Positions 1 to 8,525 of a DNA stretch of 64,000 bases are shown one piece after another. The position numbers were made by a program, and so were the translations under genes. Each line of letters begins with the position of its first letter. Position 1 is the stretch's first letter. Under the pieces are notes generated by a model that saw only the letters and a program-made list of their open reading frames with translations, searched no databases and was not told the origin of the DNA. The stretch is from Chitinophaga sedimenti (GTDB lineage: Bacteria > Bacteroidota > Bacteroidia > Chitinophagales > Chitinophagaceae): positions 3,348,001 to 3,412,000 of the forward strand of contig NZ_JAKUKA010000001.1 of NCBI RefSeq assembly GCF_023156195.1, read 5' to 3'.

Positions 1-1141
1 AACACTGTAACACCCGCTTCAATACTCGTTACATACACTTCCATCACCTCATCGAACTTCTCGCTATACAACTTTTTCATGCTGGCGACAAACGCATCAA
101 CCTTTGCTGATTTCACGAGATTAATGGTGCAACCTCCAAAGCCGCCGCCCATCATACGCGCGCCGGCTACATCCGGATTATTGCGCACACAGTCCACCAG
201 GAAATCCAGTTCGGGACAGCTTACCTCGTACAGCTTGCTCAAACCGTCGTGGGAGCCGTACATCAATTTGCCCAACCCTTCCAGGTCGCCGTCCTGCAAC
301 AGTTTAGTGGCTTTTACCACGCGCTCGTTTTCCTGTGTAACATACAGGCAGCGGTCGTAAATTTTACCGGGCAGGTGTTCTTTATATTGTTCTACCTGAG
401 CGGCCGTAACGTCGCGCAGGCTGTTGATGCCGGGAATAAATGCTTTTAAAATTTCCACGCCTTTTTCACACTGCTCGCGGCGAACGTTGTACTCCGACGT
501 TGCCAGGGAGTGATGCACCATGGAATTACACAGCACGATATTGTACGTATCCGAAAACTTAAACGGGAAATACTGGTACTCCAGGCTGCGGCAATCGAGC
601 AGCATTACCGGTCTTTACGGCCGTGCAGGTTCGCGAACTGGTCCATGATACCGCATTTCACGCCAGGAAAGGTGTGTTCCGCGATCTGGCCTATTTTCGC
701 CATTTCCATCCGCTCCAGACCAAAACCCAGTAACGTATCCAGGGATGCTACCAGCCCGCCTTCCACTGCTGCGGAAGAGGAAAGACCCGCGCCTACCGGG
801 ATATCGCCATGTACCACACAATCAAAACCTTTCACGTCGTATCCCCGCTGCTGCAGGTGGTATACAACGCCCATCAGGTAATTGATCCAGCCGGGTGAAG
901 GCTTTATATTTTTCAGCGAAAAAGATTGCTTTTCGCCGGTGAAGGTGGCATAAGCATTTACCGTATCGGTGCCGTTAAGCGCAACCGCGTACACAATTTT
1001 TTTATCGATCGCGGCGGGCAACACATAGCCTTCGTTGTAGTCGGTATGCTCTCCAATCAGATTGATCCTGCCGGGTGAAGTGACGATGAGTGGCGTTTTT
1101 CCATATAATTCGTGGAACCGCAGTTTTGCTTCGTGGATCAT
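1..1141 (-). CDS. galK: Galactokinase (3' end cut by window edge; one frameshift)
   Basis: GHMP-family kinase that phosphorylates galactose at C1 with ATP, the entry step of the Leloir pathway in the cytoplasm. Starting at the ATG at 1141 (MIHEAKLRF), the protein carries the galactokinase signature PGRINLIGEHTDY near residue 22, the GHMP ATP loop GLSSSAAVE, the CGIMDQFA segment, and, near the window start, the C-terminal MMGGGFGG loop. About 380 residues are present, close to the usual 385, so only a few C-terminal residues lie outside. The frame breaks at about 608 (HGRKD|VMLLDCRS); one missing base restores it. An upstream in-frame ATG at 1315 would add 58 residues unlike the family, so I reject it. 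The sugar permease at 1603-2924, on the same strand upstream, may supply its substrate. Family identity is certain. Confidence 0.95.
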
Positions 1142-1315
1142 AAAAACAGTAATAAACGTATTTTGTACACCTAAAAATAGGAAAAGAGTTTGAACTTTCA
1201 TCCAAACCCAAAAAATTTTCCGGCATTTTAACAAAATTCCTTTGGGACCAACAGTTTTCCCCTCCTCAGCCCCTGTTGTGTCACATCCTTCGACTATAGT
1301 AGCGCTCTCTGCCAT

Positions 1316-1535
1316 CGTTTAAGGATCCTTCGATGATCCTTCGTTGATCTTACGTTTAAGCTAGGTTCAAAATAGGTTCGTGAACCTAGCTCGAACCTAA
1401 TTTGAACCTAGGATGAACCTAGGATGAACCTAGTATCGCTAAAAGATGGTCTAGTCCTGGAATAGGTTTGCACCATGTTAATAATCCGGGTTGAGGTTTA
1501 CACCTGTTGTGGTTAATCCGTGTAAAGGTTTACAG
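1316..1535. repeat. Degenerate tandem array with an 11-bp period, upstream of galK
   Basis: The heptamer GAACCTA occurs five times at exact 11-bp steps (1382, 1393, 1404, 1415, 1426). The inverted form TAGGTTC occurs at 1362 and 1373, and TTCGATGAT/TTCGTTGAT also lie 11 bp apart just before. More degenerate units appear to continue to about 1535. There is no ORF in this stretch. The array lies 175-390 bp upstream of the galK start, between galK and the terminator of the sugar permease. A second, differently worded 11-bp array is at 41752-41949. Function is unknown; the spacing is close to one helical turn. Confidence 0.8.
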
Positions 1536-1551
1536 GATAAAACAGCGCAAT

Positions 1552-1582
1552 AAAAAAGGCCCTACCGTAAGGTAGAGCCTCC
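1552..1582 (-). terminator. Intrinsic terminator of the sugar permease gene
   Basis: On the minus strand a GGCTCTACC / GGTAGGGCC hairpin with a 4-nt loop is followed by six T residues. It lies 20 nt past the stop of the permease at 1603-2924. Confidence 0.75.
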
Positions 1583-1602
1583 TATAATGGCAATAAATGT
1601 TG

Positions 1603-2924
1603 CTAAGCTTTTGCTTTTCCCACCCTGTATCCGGCAACTGCGTAATAAAGGATATACAGGTAACACGGCACCATACAATACAGGAATGCGTGGCGGAAGT
1701 CTACCGAATCAGCATGAAGGAAGGAAAATAGTGCGCCATGCTCAAACAGGCCGGTGTAAATCTGCGGCAGTACCGCGCCGCCAAAAATACCCATCACGAG
1801 CAAGGCGGAGGCCAACTTGGTATATTTACCCAATCCATCGATCGCGAGCGGGAAAATAGCAGGCCACATCAGTGCATTGGCGAGGCCAAGCAGCGCAATG
1901 AACGTCACTGCGCCGTATCCTTCCGAAAGGAAAGCGCCTATGGTAAATGCCACGCCCAACAGCGAAGAAATACGCAGCGCCAGCGACTGGCTGATGAATT
2001 TAGGAATCGTGAAAATGCCGATAATATAGCCCACGAGCATGGCAAGCATGGTGAAGGTGGTGAAGTATTTGGTCTGATCTAGGCTCATACCGAGCTTTTT
2101 GCCGTAAGTCCCGATTACGTCGCCTGCCATTACTTCTACGCCCACATACACGAACAGGCAAAGTACGCCCAGCCAGAGGTGCGGGTAAGCGCCCAGTCCT
2201 TTTTAGTACCGGTGCTGCCTGTGCCGGCTTCTTCCGGGGCGGTTTCGATGTTAGGCAGCGATGAGCGGCTGATGAACAGGGCGAAAGCCACGAGCAATAC
2301 CGCGATAACAATGTAGGGGCCAATTACACGGGATGCCAGTGTATCGAGCAAACCGGCTTTGGTGGCAGCGTCGGTCGTGACAGCCACCTGTGCTTCCAGC
2401 GACTCCGCGTTCTTCAACACGATGGTGCTCAGGATCAGCGGACTGATAGCGCCCGCGGCTTTATTACAAATGCCCATGATACTGATGCGTTGCGCGGCGC
2501 TTTCGATGGGACCAATAATACTTACATATGGATTAACGGCGGCGGTTTGCAGCAATGCTAACCCCGCACCCTGTACGAAAAGACCGGTGAGGAACATGCC
2601 GAAACTGCGGGAATTAGCGGCCGGAATAAACACCAGCGAACCCAGCGCCATCACGCATAAACCTACAGCCATCCCGTTTTTGAATCCTGTCTTCTCCAGA
2701 ATAAAAGAAGAAGGCAACGAGAGGAACAAGTACGCCATGTAAAATGCAAAAGTTACCAGCAGCGACTGCGAATCCGTAAGCTGGCAGGCTAATTTGAGGA
2801 AAGGAATAAGGGCGCCGTTTAACCAGGTAACGAAGCCGAAAATAAAATAGAACATCCCCATTATGAGCATAGCCTGCACAAATCCCGTCCGGGGAGCAGC
2901 CAGCGTGGCCGTTTTACTTGTCAT
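1603..2924 (-). CDS. Sugar MFS transporter, FucP/GluP type (one frameshift)
   Basis: Inner-membrane proton symporter of the FucP/GluP branch of the major facilitator superfamily, likely importing fucose, glucose, galactose or a similar hexose. The start at 2924 (MTSKTATLAAPR) is followed by the family motif FGFVTWLNGALIPFLK in TM1-TM2 and LTGLFVQGAGLALLQTAAVNPY in TM4-5. The C-terminal half (VGVEVMAGDVIGTYG, then AGLGKYTK-like DGLGKYTKLASALLVMGIFGGA) continues in another frame from about 2186, where one base appears lost. About 440 residues in all, as usual. It is divergent from a second member of the family at 3128 and lies upstream of galK on the same strand. A galactose/glucose substrate is suggested by galK, but this is inference. 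Confidence 0.88.
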
Positions 2925-3019
2925 AGATCCCAATTTGGTTAATAAAATGAAAAAATCACTGCAAGCTGCTAACTTACCTAACAAAAACTGATTTTCATAG
3001 TTATTTTCGCTAAAACGTT

Positions 3020-3050
3020 TTTGCATTAAGAAAATAAGGTATTACATTTG
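3020..3050 (+). promoter_or_regulatory. Bacteroidota-type promoter (TTTG-N19-TACATTTG)
   Basis: TTTG at 3020-3023 and TACATTTG at 3043-3050 are separated by exactly 19 nt, matching the primary sigma factor consensus of Bacteroidota (-33 TTTG, -7 TAnnTTTG). It would drive the permease at 3128 with a leader of about 70 nt. Confidence 0.75.
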
Positions 3051-3127
3051 AGTTTTCCACTTTTTTCGTCAAAAGTTTTTATACATTTATTGCCACAAAT
3101 TTCACTAATACTAACATTCACAGGACT

Positions 3128-4561
3128 ATGTCTTCGATGCAACAAGCAAAACGGGGTACTTCTCCGTCTTTCTTTGTGCTGGTAATGGTGTTCTTCTTTT
3201 GGGGCTTCGTTGCCGCCTCAAACGACATCTTGATTCCACTGTTCAAAGAAAAATTCAACATCCACGGCTGGCAGGCGCAATTAGTTGGCTTTGCCTTTTA
3301 TGTAGCGTACTTTGTAGGCGCAGTAATTTACTTCCTCGTTTCCAGTGCTATTAAACAGGATCCGCTTAACCGGATAGGGTACAAAAACGGGATTATTTAC
3401 GGTCTCATATTCTCGGGCCTGGGTACCCTTATCTTTTATCCCGCAGCGGAACTGCATTCGTTTCCGCTGATGCTCACCGGCCTGTTCGTAGTGGCGCTCG
3501 GGTTCGCACTGCAACAAATCGCTGCAAACCCTTTCGCGATCGCGCTTGGCGATCCGGCAGATGGCGCCAAACGCCTGAACCTTGCGGGCGGTATTAATAA
3601 CTTCGGCGCCACCCTTGGCCCTGTTGTCGTAAGTGCAGCCATCTTCGGTAGTATTGGTCCCGACGCAGCAAAAAATGCTTCCATTAACGATGTAAAAATA
3701 CCTTACCTGGTACTGGGTGCGTTATTCGTACTGGTGGCCATCTTCTTCAAAATATCCAAACTGCCGGCTATCCGTAATAACGAGGCAGTGGAGAAAGGAT
3801 TGGGCGCATTGAAGTATCCGCAGCTCACACTGGGCATGTTGGCCATCTTCACGTATGTGGGTGTGGAAGTAACCATCGCCGCTAACCTCGGCGACTACCT
3901 GCGACACACACAGCAGCTCGACTCCGCGAACATCTCACAATATGTTTCCCTCTTCTGGGGCAGTATGATGATTGGTCGCTGGACGGCTGGTTCAAGTGCA
4001 TTTAATCCTTCTCCGAACCTGAAGAAAGTACTGACGGTGATTATTCCGTTCGTGGCATTCGCCGTGTTCCTGGGTATCAATATGGCGCGTGGCACCGATG
4101 TGTCCGACCTGTACATCTACGCTGTTTGCATCGTTGCATTGATCGTAGCGTTCTTCCTCAGCGAGGACAAACCTGCAAAACAACTGCTGATCTTCGCCAG
4201 CTTTGGGGTGATCGCTATGCTGATAGGCCTGTTTTCTACCGGAAAAGTAGCCCTGTTCGCCTTTATCAGCGGCGGTTTATTCTGCTCGGTAATGTGGCCT
4301 TGTATCTTCACGCTGGCAACTGCCGGTTTGGGTAAATACACCAGCCAGGGTTCAGCCTTCCTCGTTATGATGATTCTCGGCGGCGCCGTAATCCCTGTAT
4401 TACAAAGCCTGCTTGGTGGTGTGGAATGGATCGGCATTCACCACTCTTACTGGTTACCGGTAGCATGTTTTGCTTACCTCGCATTCTTCGCAATTAAAGT
4501 TAAATCTATACTAAAATCTCAAGGCATCGATTATGAGTCAGCAATTAGCGGTGGGCATTGA
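3128..4561 (+). CDS. Sugar MFS transporter, FucP/GluP type
   Basis: Twelve-helix permease of 477 residues in the FucP/GluP family, predicted to import a hexose or amino sugar by proton symport. Intact frame. Visible family features are FFFWGFVAASNDILIPLFKEKF in TM1, the RIGYKNGI cytoplasmic loop, ALQQIAANPFAIALG in TM4-5, YVGVEVTIAANLGDYL near residue 240, and the C-terminal GLGKYTSQGSAFLVMMILGGAV. The start is the ATG at 3128, about 70 nt after a good promoter. Its 3' end overlaps the ROK kinase by 29 nt, so transport and phosphorylation are likely coupled in translation. The N-glycan enzymes downstream make GlcNAc, mannose or glucose plausible substrates. It is about 40 residues longer than its divergent neighbour, mainly in a central loop. 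Confidence 0.9.
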   Translation: MSSMQQAKRGTSPSFFVLVMVFFFWGFVAASNDILIPLFKEKFNIHGWQAQLVGFAFYVAYFVGAVIYFLVSSAIKQDPLNRIGYKNGIIYGLIFSGLGTLIFYPAAELHSFPLMLTGLFVVALGFALQQIAANPFAIALGDPADGAKRLNLAGGINNFGATLGPVVVSAAIFGSIGPDAAKNASINDVKIPYLVLGALFVLVAIFFKISKLPAIRNNEAVEKGLGALKYPQLTLGMLAIFTYVGVEVTIAANLGDYLRHTQQLDSANISQYVSLFWGSMMIGRWTAGSSAFNPSPNLKKVLTVIIPFVAFAVFLGINMARGTDVSDLYIYAVCIVALIVAFFLSEDKPAKQLLIFASFGVIAMLIGLFSTGKVALFAFISGGLFCSVMWPCIFTLATAGLGKYTSQGSAFLVMMILGGAVIPVLQSLLGGVEWIGIHHSYWLPVACFAYLAFFAIKVKSILKSQGIDYESAISGGH

Positions 4562-5495
4562 TATTGGCGGCACCAATACTAAATTCGGCATTGTAGATCG
4601 CCGCGGTAACATTATTTCTGATGGCAGGATGCTCACCGGTGCACACCCGGAAGTATCGATGTTTATAGATGAACTCTATGGCCACCTGACTAAACTCATA
4701 GATGAAGCAGGTGGTATGTCGCAGATCAAAGGCATTGGCGTGGGAGCACCCAATGGTAACTACTACACAGGCAATATTGAATATGCACCAAACCTTCGCT
4801 GGCACGGCGTTATTCCTTTGGCGAAATTACTCAGCGAAAAATTCGGTATTCCTACCCGGCTTACCAACGACGCCAACGCGGCGGCCATAGGTGAAATGCA
4901 ATACGGCGCAGCCCGTGGTATGAAAGATATTATCATGATCACCCTGGGCACAGGCGTAGGCAGCGGTATCATCGCCAACGGGCAGATGATCTACGGCCAC
5001 GACGGTTTTGCCGGTGAACTCGGTCACTGTATCGTAGTACCCGGCGGCAGACTGCACCCGGGAACAGGCATGCGCGGCTCCACGGAGTCTTACGCTTCTG
5101 CAACCGGCGTTACCAACACAGCGATCGAATTCCTGACAGAACGTACGGAAGACAGCCTGTTACGTAAATATGCCAAAGAAGAAATCAACTCAAAGATCAT
5201 TTTTGATGCAGCCATGGCGGGCGACCACCTGGCGCAGGAAGTGTATGCTTTTACCGGTAAAATTCTCGGTGAAGCACTGGCTAATTTCGTGATGTTCTCC
5301 AGCCCTGAAGCGATCATCCTGTTCGGCGGTCTTACTAAAGCCGGCGACCTGATCATGAAACCGGTAAGGGAGCATATGGAGAAAAACCTGCTGCCTATTT
5401 TCCAGAATAAAGTGAAGCTGATGTTCTCTGAATTGAGAGAAAGTGATGCGGCAATTCTCGGAGCAAGCGGCCTGGTTTGGGAGATACATGAATAG
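4533..5495 (+). CDS. ROK-family sugar kinase lacking the canonical zinc motif
   Basis: Cytoplasmic ATP-dependent hexose kinase (glucokinase / N-acetylglucosamine or N-acetylmannosamine kinase type), 320 residues, intact. N-terminal phosphate-binding loop DIGGTNTKFG at residues 9-18, catalytic Asp in RLTNDANAAAIGE, and TLGTGVGSGII. The ROK signature begins as GELGHC, but the usual CxCGxxGCxE zinc box is replaced by HPGTGMRGSTE (residues about 170-182), so the three Cys ligands are missing while the flanking His and Glu remain. Overlaps the permease gene by 29 nt. Substrate is not proven by sequence; the context (GlcNAc-releasing enzymes, permease) suggests GlcNAc, mannose or glucose. Confidence 0.9.
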   Translation: MSQQLAVGIDIGGTNTKFGIVDRRGNIISDGRMLTGAHPEVSMFIDELYGHLTKLIDEAGGMSQIKGIGVGAPNGNYYTGNIEYAPNLRWHGVIPLAKLLSEKFGIPTRLTNDANAAAIGEMQYGAARGMKDIIMITLGTGVGSGIIANGQMIYGHDGFAGELGHCIVVPGGRLHPGTGMRGSTESYASATGVTNTAIEFLTERTEDSLLRKYAKEEINSKIIFDAAMAGDHLAQEVYAFTGKILGEALANFVMFSSPEAIILFGGLTKAGDLIMKPVREHMEKNLLPIFQNKVKLMFSELRESDAAILGASGLVWEIHE

Positions 5496-5508
5496 AACCG
5501 ATGTTAAT

Positions 5509-6574
5509 ATGCAAAACAGACGTAAATTTTTAAGCAGCGCCCCTGGTTGGCGCTGCTGCTTTTTCACTGGGTATGCCCGCAGCGGATGCGCAGGACAAAA
5601 AGAAAAAGAAACGCTCCGGTAAAGCATCCGGGCCAATTGTGATCTCCACCTGGGACTTCGGTCGCGCCGCTAACCGCGCCGCCTGGGATGTACTGAAAAA
5701 CGGCGGTCGTGCGCTCGACGCGGTAGAAGCCGGTGTTAAGATACCAGAAGCTGATCCCAACAACCACACCGTGGGTTACAGCGGTTTCCCTGACCGCGAC
5801 GGGCGTGTTACGCTCGATGCCTGCATCATGGATGAAAAGGGCAACTGCGGTTCCGTAGCCGCACTGGAACACATCGTGCACCCTATCTCCGTAGCCCGCA
5901 GGGTGATGGAAAAAACACCGCACGTAATGCTCGTCGGTGATGGCGCATTACAGTTCGCACTGTCGCAAGGGTTGAAAAAACAAACCTGCTTACACCGGAA
6001 TCCGAAAAGGCCTGGAAAGAATGGCTGAAAACAGCGGAATACAACCGGTCATCAACATCGAAAACAAATCGTACGAAGATACTAAAGGTGCCACCGCGTT
6101 TAATCCACTGATGCTGCCGGGCAATGTGTACAACCACGACACCATCGGTATGGTGGCGCTGGACGCAAACGGCAACCTCTCCGGCGCCTGTACCACCAGC
6201 GGCATGGCATTTAAGATGCACGGCCGTGTGGGCGACTCGCCCATCATTGGCGCGGGTCTTTATGTAGATAACGAAGTAGGCGCAGCTACTTCCACCGGTC
6301 TCGGGGAAGAAGTGATCCGCGTGGTAGGTAGCTTCTGGTAGTGGAACTGATGCGCCAGGGGTACTCTCCCGAAGCGGCCTGCAAAGAAGCGGTTACCCGC
6401 ATCGTGAAGAAAAACCCGGAGCGGGCGAAAGGCATCCAGATCGGCTTCCTCGCGCTCAACAAGCAAGGCGAACACGGAGCTTACTGCCTGCAGAAAGGCT
6501 TCAGCTACGCTGTTTGTACGGGCGATACCGAAGATAAAAACATCCTCATCAACGGGAAACAATACTTCTCATGA
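5509..6574 (+). CDS. Glycosylasparaginase (aspartylglucosaminidase family), four frameshifts
   Basis: N-terminal-nucleophile hydrolase that cleaves the GlcNAc-Asn bond left after N-glycoprotein digestion. The start ATG at 5509 gives a Tat-like leader (NRRKFLSSA) and an AQ cleavage site, so it is probably periplasmic. Family landmarks are TVGYSGFPDRDGRVTLDA, HIVHPISVARRVMEKT, the autocleavage site HDTIGMVALDANG with Thr as nucleophile (about 6139), and ACTTSGMAFKMHGRVGDSP. The open frame is interrupted at about 5542 (an extra C in a C run), 5977 (A run), 6048 (CC) and 6335 (TTCTGG); each is a one-base repair. Total about 355 residues, the normal size. The stop overlaps the cutC start in an ATGA. 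It follows the ROK kinase and precedes mannosidase and hexosaminidase genes, which supports an N-glycan role. Confidence 0.9.
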
Positions 6575-7322
6575 AGATCACACTTGAAATATGCGCTGCG
6601 TCCGTAGCTTCCTGCGTAGCCGCGCAGGAAGGCGGCGCGGCACGCATAGAACTGTGCGATAACCTGCTGGAAGGCGGCACCACCCCCAGTTATGCCACCA
6701 TTTCCCTCGCCAGGGAAAAAGTAAACATCGCGCTGTACCCTATTATCCGTCCCCGTGGCGGCGATTTCCTGTACAGCGACCGGAGTTCGAGACCATGAAG
6801 CGCGACATCATCATGTGCAAACAATTGGGTTGCGATGGCGTGGTGATCGGGATTTTAACGCCGGAAGGCAAAGTAGATATTCCCCGTAACAAAGCGCTGG
6901 TGGAGCTGGCCTGGCCCATGGGCGTTACGTTTCACCGCGCGTTTGACATGACCGACGATCCTATCCAGGCATTGGAAGATGTGATCGCCACCGGCTGCGA
7001 ACGCATCCTGACCTCCGGGCACCGCAATACCGCGGTGGAAGGCGCCGCACTGATCGCGGAGCTGGTACAAAAAGCAGGCGGCAGGATCGCTATCATGGCA
7101 GGTTCCGGCGTACGCAGCACTAACATTGCCAGCCTTATACAAGCCACCGGCGCACAGGAGTTTCATACCACCGCCAAAGCGTACACGGAAAGCGGTATGA
7201 TTTACCGCAACCCGAACGTGAGCATGGGCGGCATTCCCGGCGTACCGGAATACGGCATTTCTCAAACGCAGGTAGCCGAAGTAAAACACATCCTCGAAAT
7301 AGCCACGCAAACCGTGGTGTAA
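6571..7322 (+). CDS. cutC: CutC family protein (one frameshift)
   Basis: TIM-barrel protein of the CutC family, historically linked to copper homeostasis; biochemical role unsettled. The N-terminus MKITLEICAASVASCVAAQ, the segment ARIELCDNLLEGGTTPSY, and IRPRGGDFLYSD are typical, followed after a break at about 6781 (CCGG, one base missing) by MKRDIIMCKQLGCDGVVIG, GVTFHRAFDMT, ERILTSGHRNTAVEG and IAIMAGSGV. About 250 residues when repaired. Its ATG overlaps the stop of the glycosylasparaginase gene, so the two are probably co-translated; the pairing of CutC with glycan genes is common in Bacteroidota but unexplained. Confidence 0.9.
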
Positions 7323-7469
7323 CCCTACTGATGCTCACCCTTTTACGTAAATCCTGCCTGTTTGGTAAGGTAATTGCAACGTATACATTCACAAAGAAAT
7401 AAAGTGGCGGGCCGGACGGATTGTTTAAATTTAGCGGACAGGCCCATCCGGCTATATAAAACCGACTAT

Positions 7470-8229
7470 ATGAAACAGCTGCTTCTGCTTTTCACTTTCG
7501 CTACCTCCGCGGCTCAGGCGCAACAACACATTAAGGTGCTCACGTACAATATCCATCACGGCGAAAACGTGAAAGGAGAACAACAACTGCAAGGCATCGC
7601 CAATGTAATATTAGCTACGGACCCCGACCTTGTCGCATTACAGGAAGTAGACAGCATGACACAGCGAACTGGAAAAACCGATCAGTTGAAAGAGCTGGCC
7701 GCACAAACCGGCATGTACATATACTTCGGCAAAGCCATGAACTACGATGGCGGCGGTTATGGCACCGGTATTCTTTCTAAATTCCCGATTAAAACGCAAT
7801 ACAGCATAGCCTTACCTCCCAACGGAGCCGGCAGCGAGCCCCGTGTAGCCGCCGTAGTAACAGTACGTGTACCCGGCCGCGACAGCATCCTGCAATTTGT
7901 GAGCACCCACCTCGACCACCTCGATGCGCCGGCAGGCCGCCTGCAACAGGTAAGCATGCTGTTACAGCAATTCCAGCCGCAATTCCCGGCCATTGTAGCA
8001 GGCGATTTTAACGCCGTTCCCGACACAAAAGAAATCGGGTTGATGACAGCCCATTTTATTGATGCCACGCAGTCGCTTGGCGCCACTGGCCTTCAGAAAA
8101 GCCGGAGAAAAACTGGATTACATCTTCTTATCCGGAAAACATAAATGGGAAGTGAAGAATGCGAGTGTTATCGGCGAAGCAGTGGCTTCAGACCACCGCC
8201 CGGTACTGACGGAACTGGAATTAAAGTAA
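7470..8229 (+). CDS. Secreted endonuclease/exonuclease/phosphatase-fold protein (one frameshift)
   Basis: Metal-dependent hydrolase of the EEP superfamily (DNase I / sphingomyelinase / inositol-phosphatase fold). A short signal peptide ends in AQAQ (residues about 15-19). Catalytic signatures are VLTYNIHHGE, LVALQEVDSM (metal-binding Glu), STHLDHLD, VAGDFNAVPD, and, after a frame break at about 8090, LDYIF and the terminal SDHRPVLTELE. The last His/Asp pair is therefore preserved once one base is restored. About 252 residues. It sits between cutC and GH92 on the same strand with a 147-nt gap before it. Substrate cannot be read from sequence; phosphodiester or phosphomonoester of a glycan or lipid is a guess. 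Confidence 0.85.
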
Positions 8230-8525
8230 ATTATTTTGAAAAAAGACGGTGGCGCTATATTAACAAGCGGTAACATCCCGCTAAAAAACCTACCTTGCTT
8301 TAGCAGCTAAGATATAATTCATAATCAGGCAAATACAGTGAACAAATGCAAACTTGTGCAATTCCGCGTAAAAACGGGAATGGTACTATCTTCTCCCCGT
8401 GCGACTCGTCAAGGAAAACGCAGGCAGTCCACCGTTTTAGCTTGATTTATGTAACACATGCAATCTTTATCTTAGCCAAATTATTAATAACCAATAAGCT
8501 TCATTCGGGGTAAAACTTTGTTAAG
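8230..8525. other. Intergenic region with no gene recognised
   Basis: 296 bp before GH92. Both strands lack a convincing ORF. There are small hairpins (AGCGG/CCGCT near 8268, ATTCC/GGGAAT near 8362-8382) and AT-rich sequence near 8440-8500 that could hold the GH92 promoter, but I find no full consensus promoter or riboswitch I recognise. Confidence 0.5.

Noticed and set aside
1316..1535. Coding sequence with an 11-bp repeat
   Set aside because: Period 11 is not a multiple of three and all frames have stops; the upstream extension of galK into this side lacks family similarity.
5509..6574. Four separate small genes or a real pseudogene in the glycosylasparaginase region
   Set aside because: The pieces form one continuous family sequence, and each break is repaired by one base in a homopolymer; the nucleophile Thr and all motifs are intact.
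8230..8525. Riboswitch before GH92
   Set aside because: Small hairpins are present, but no conserved core of a known class could be matched.
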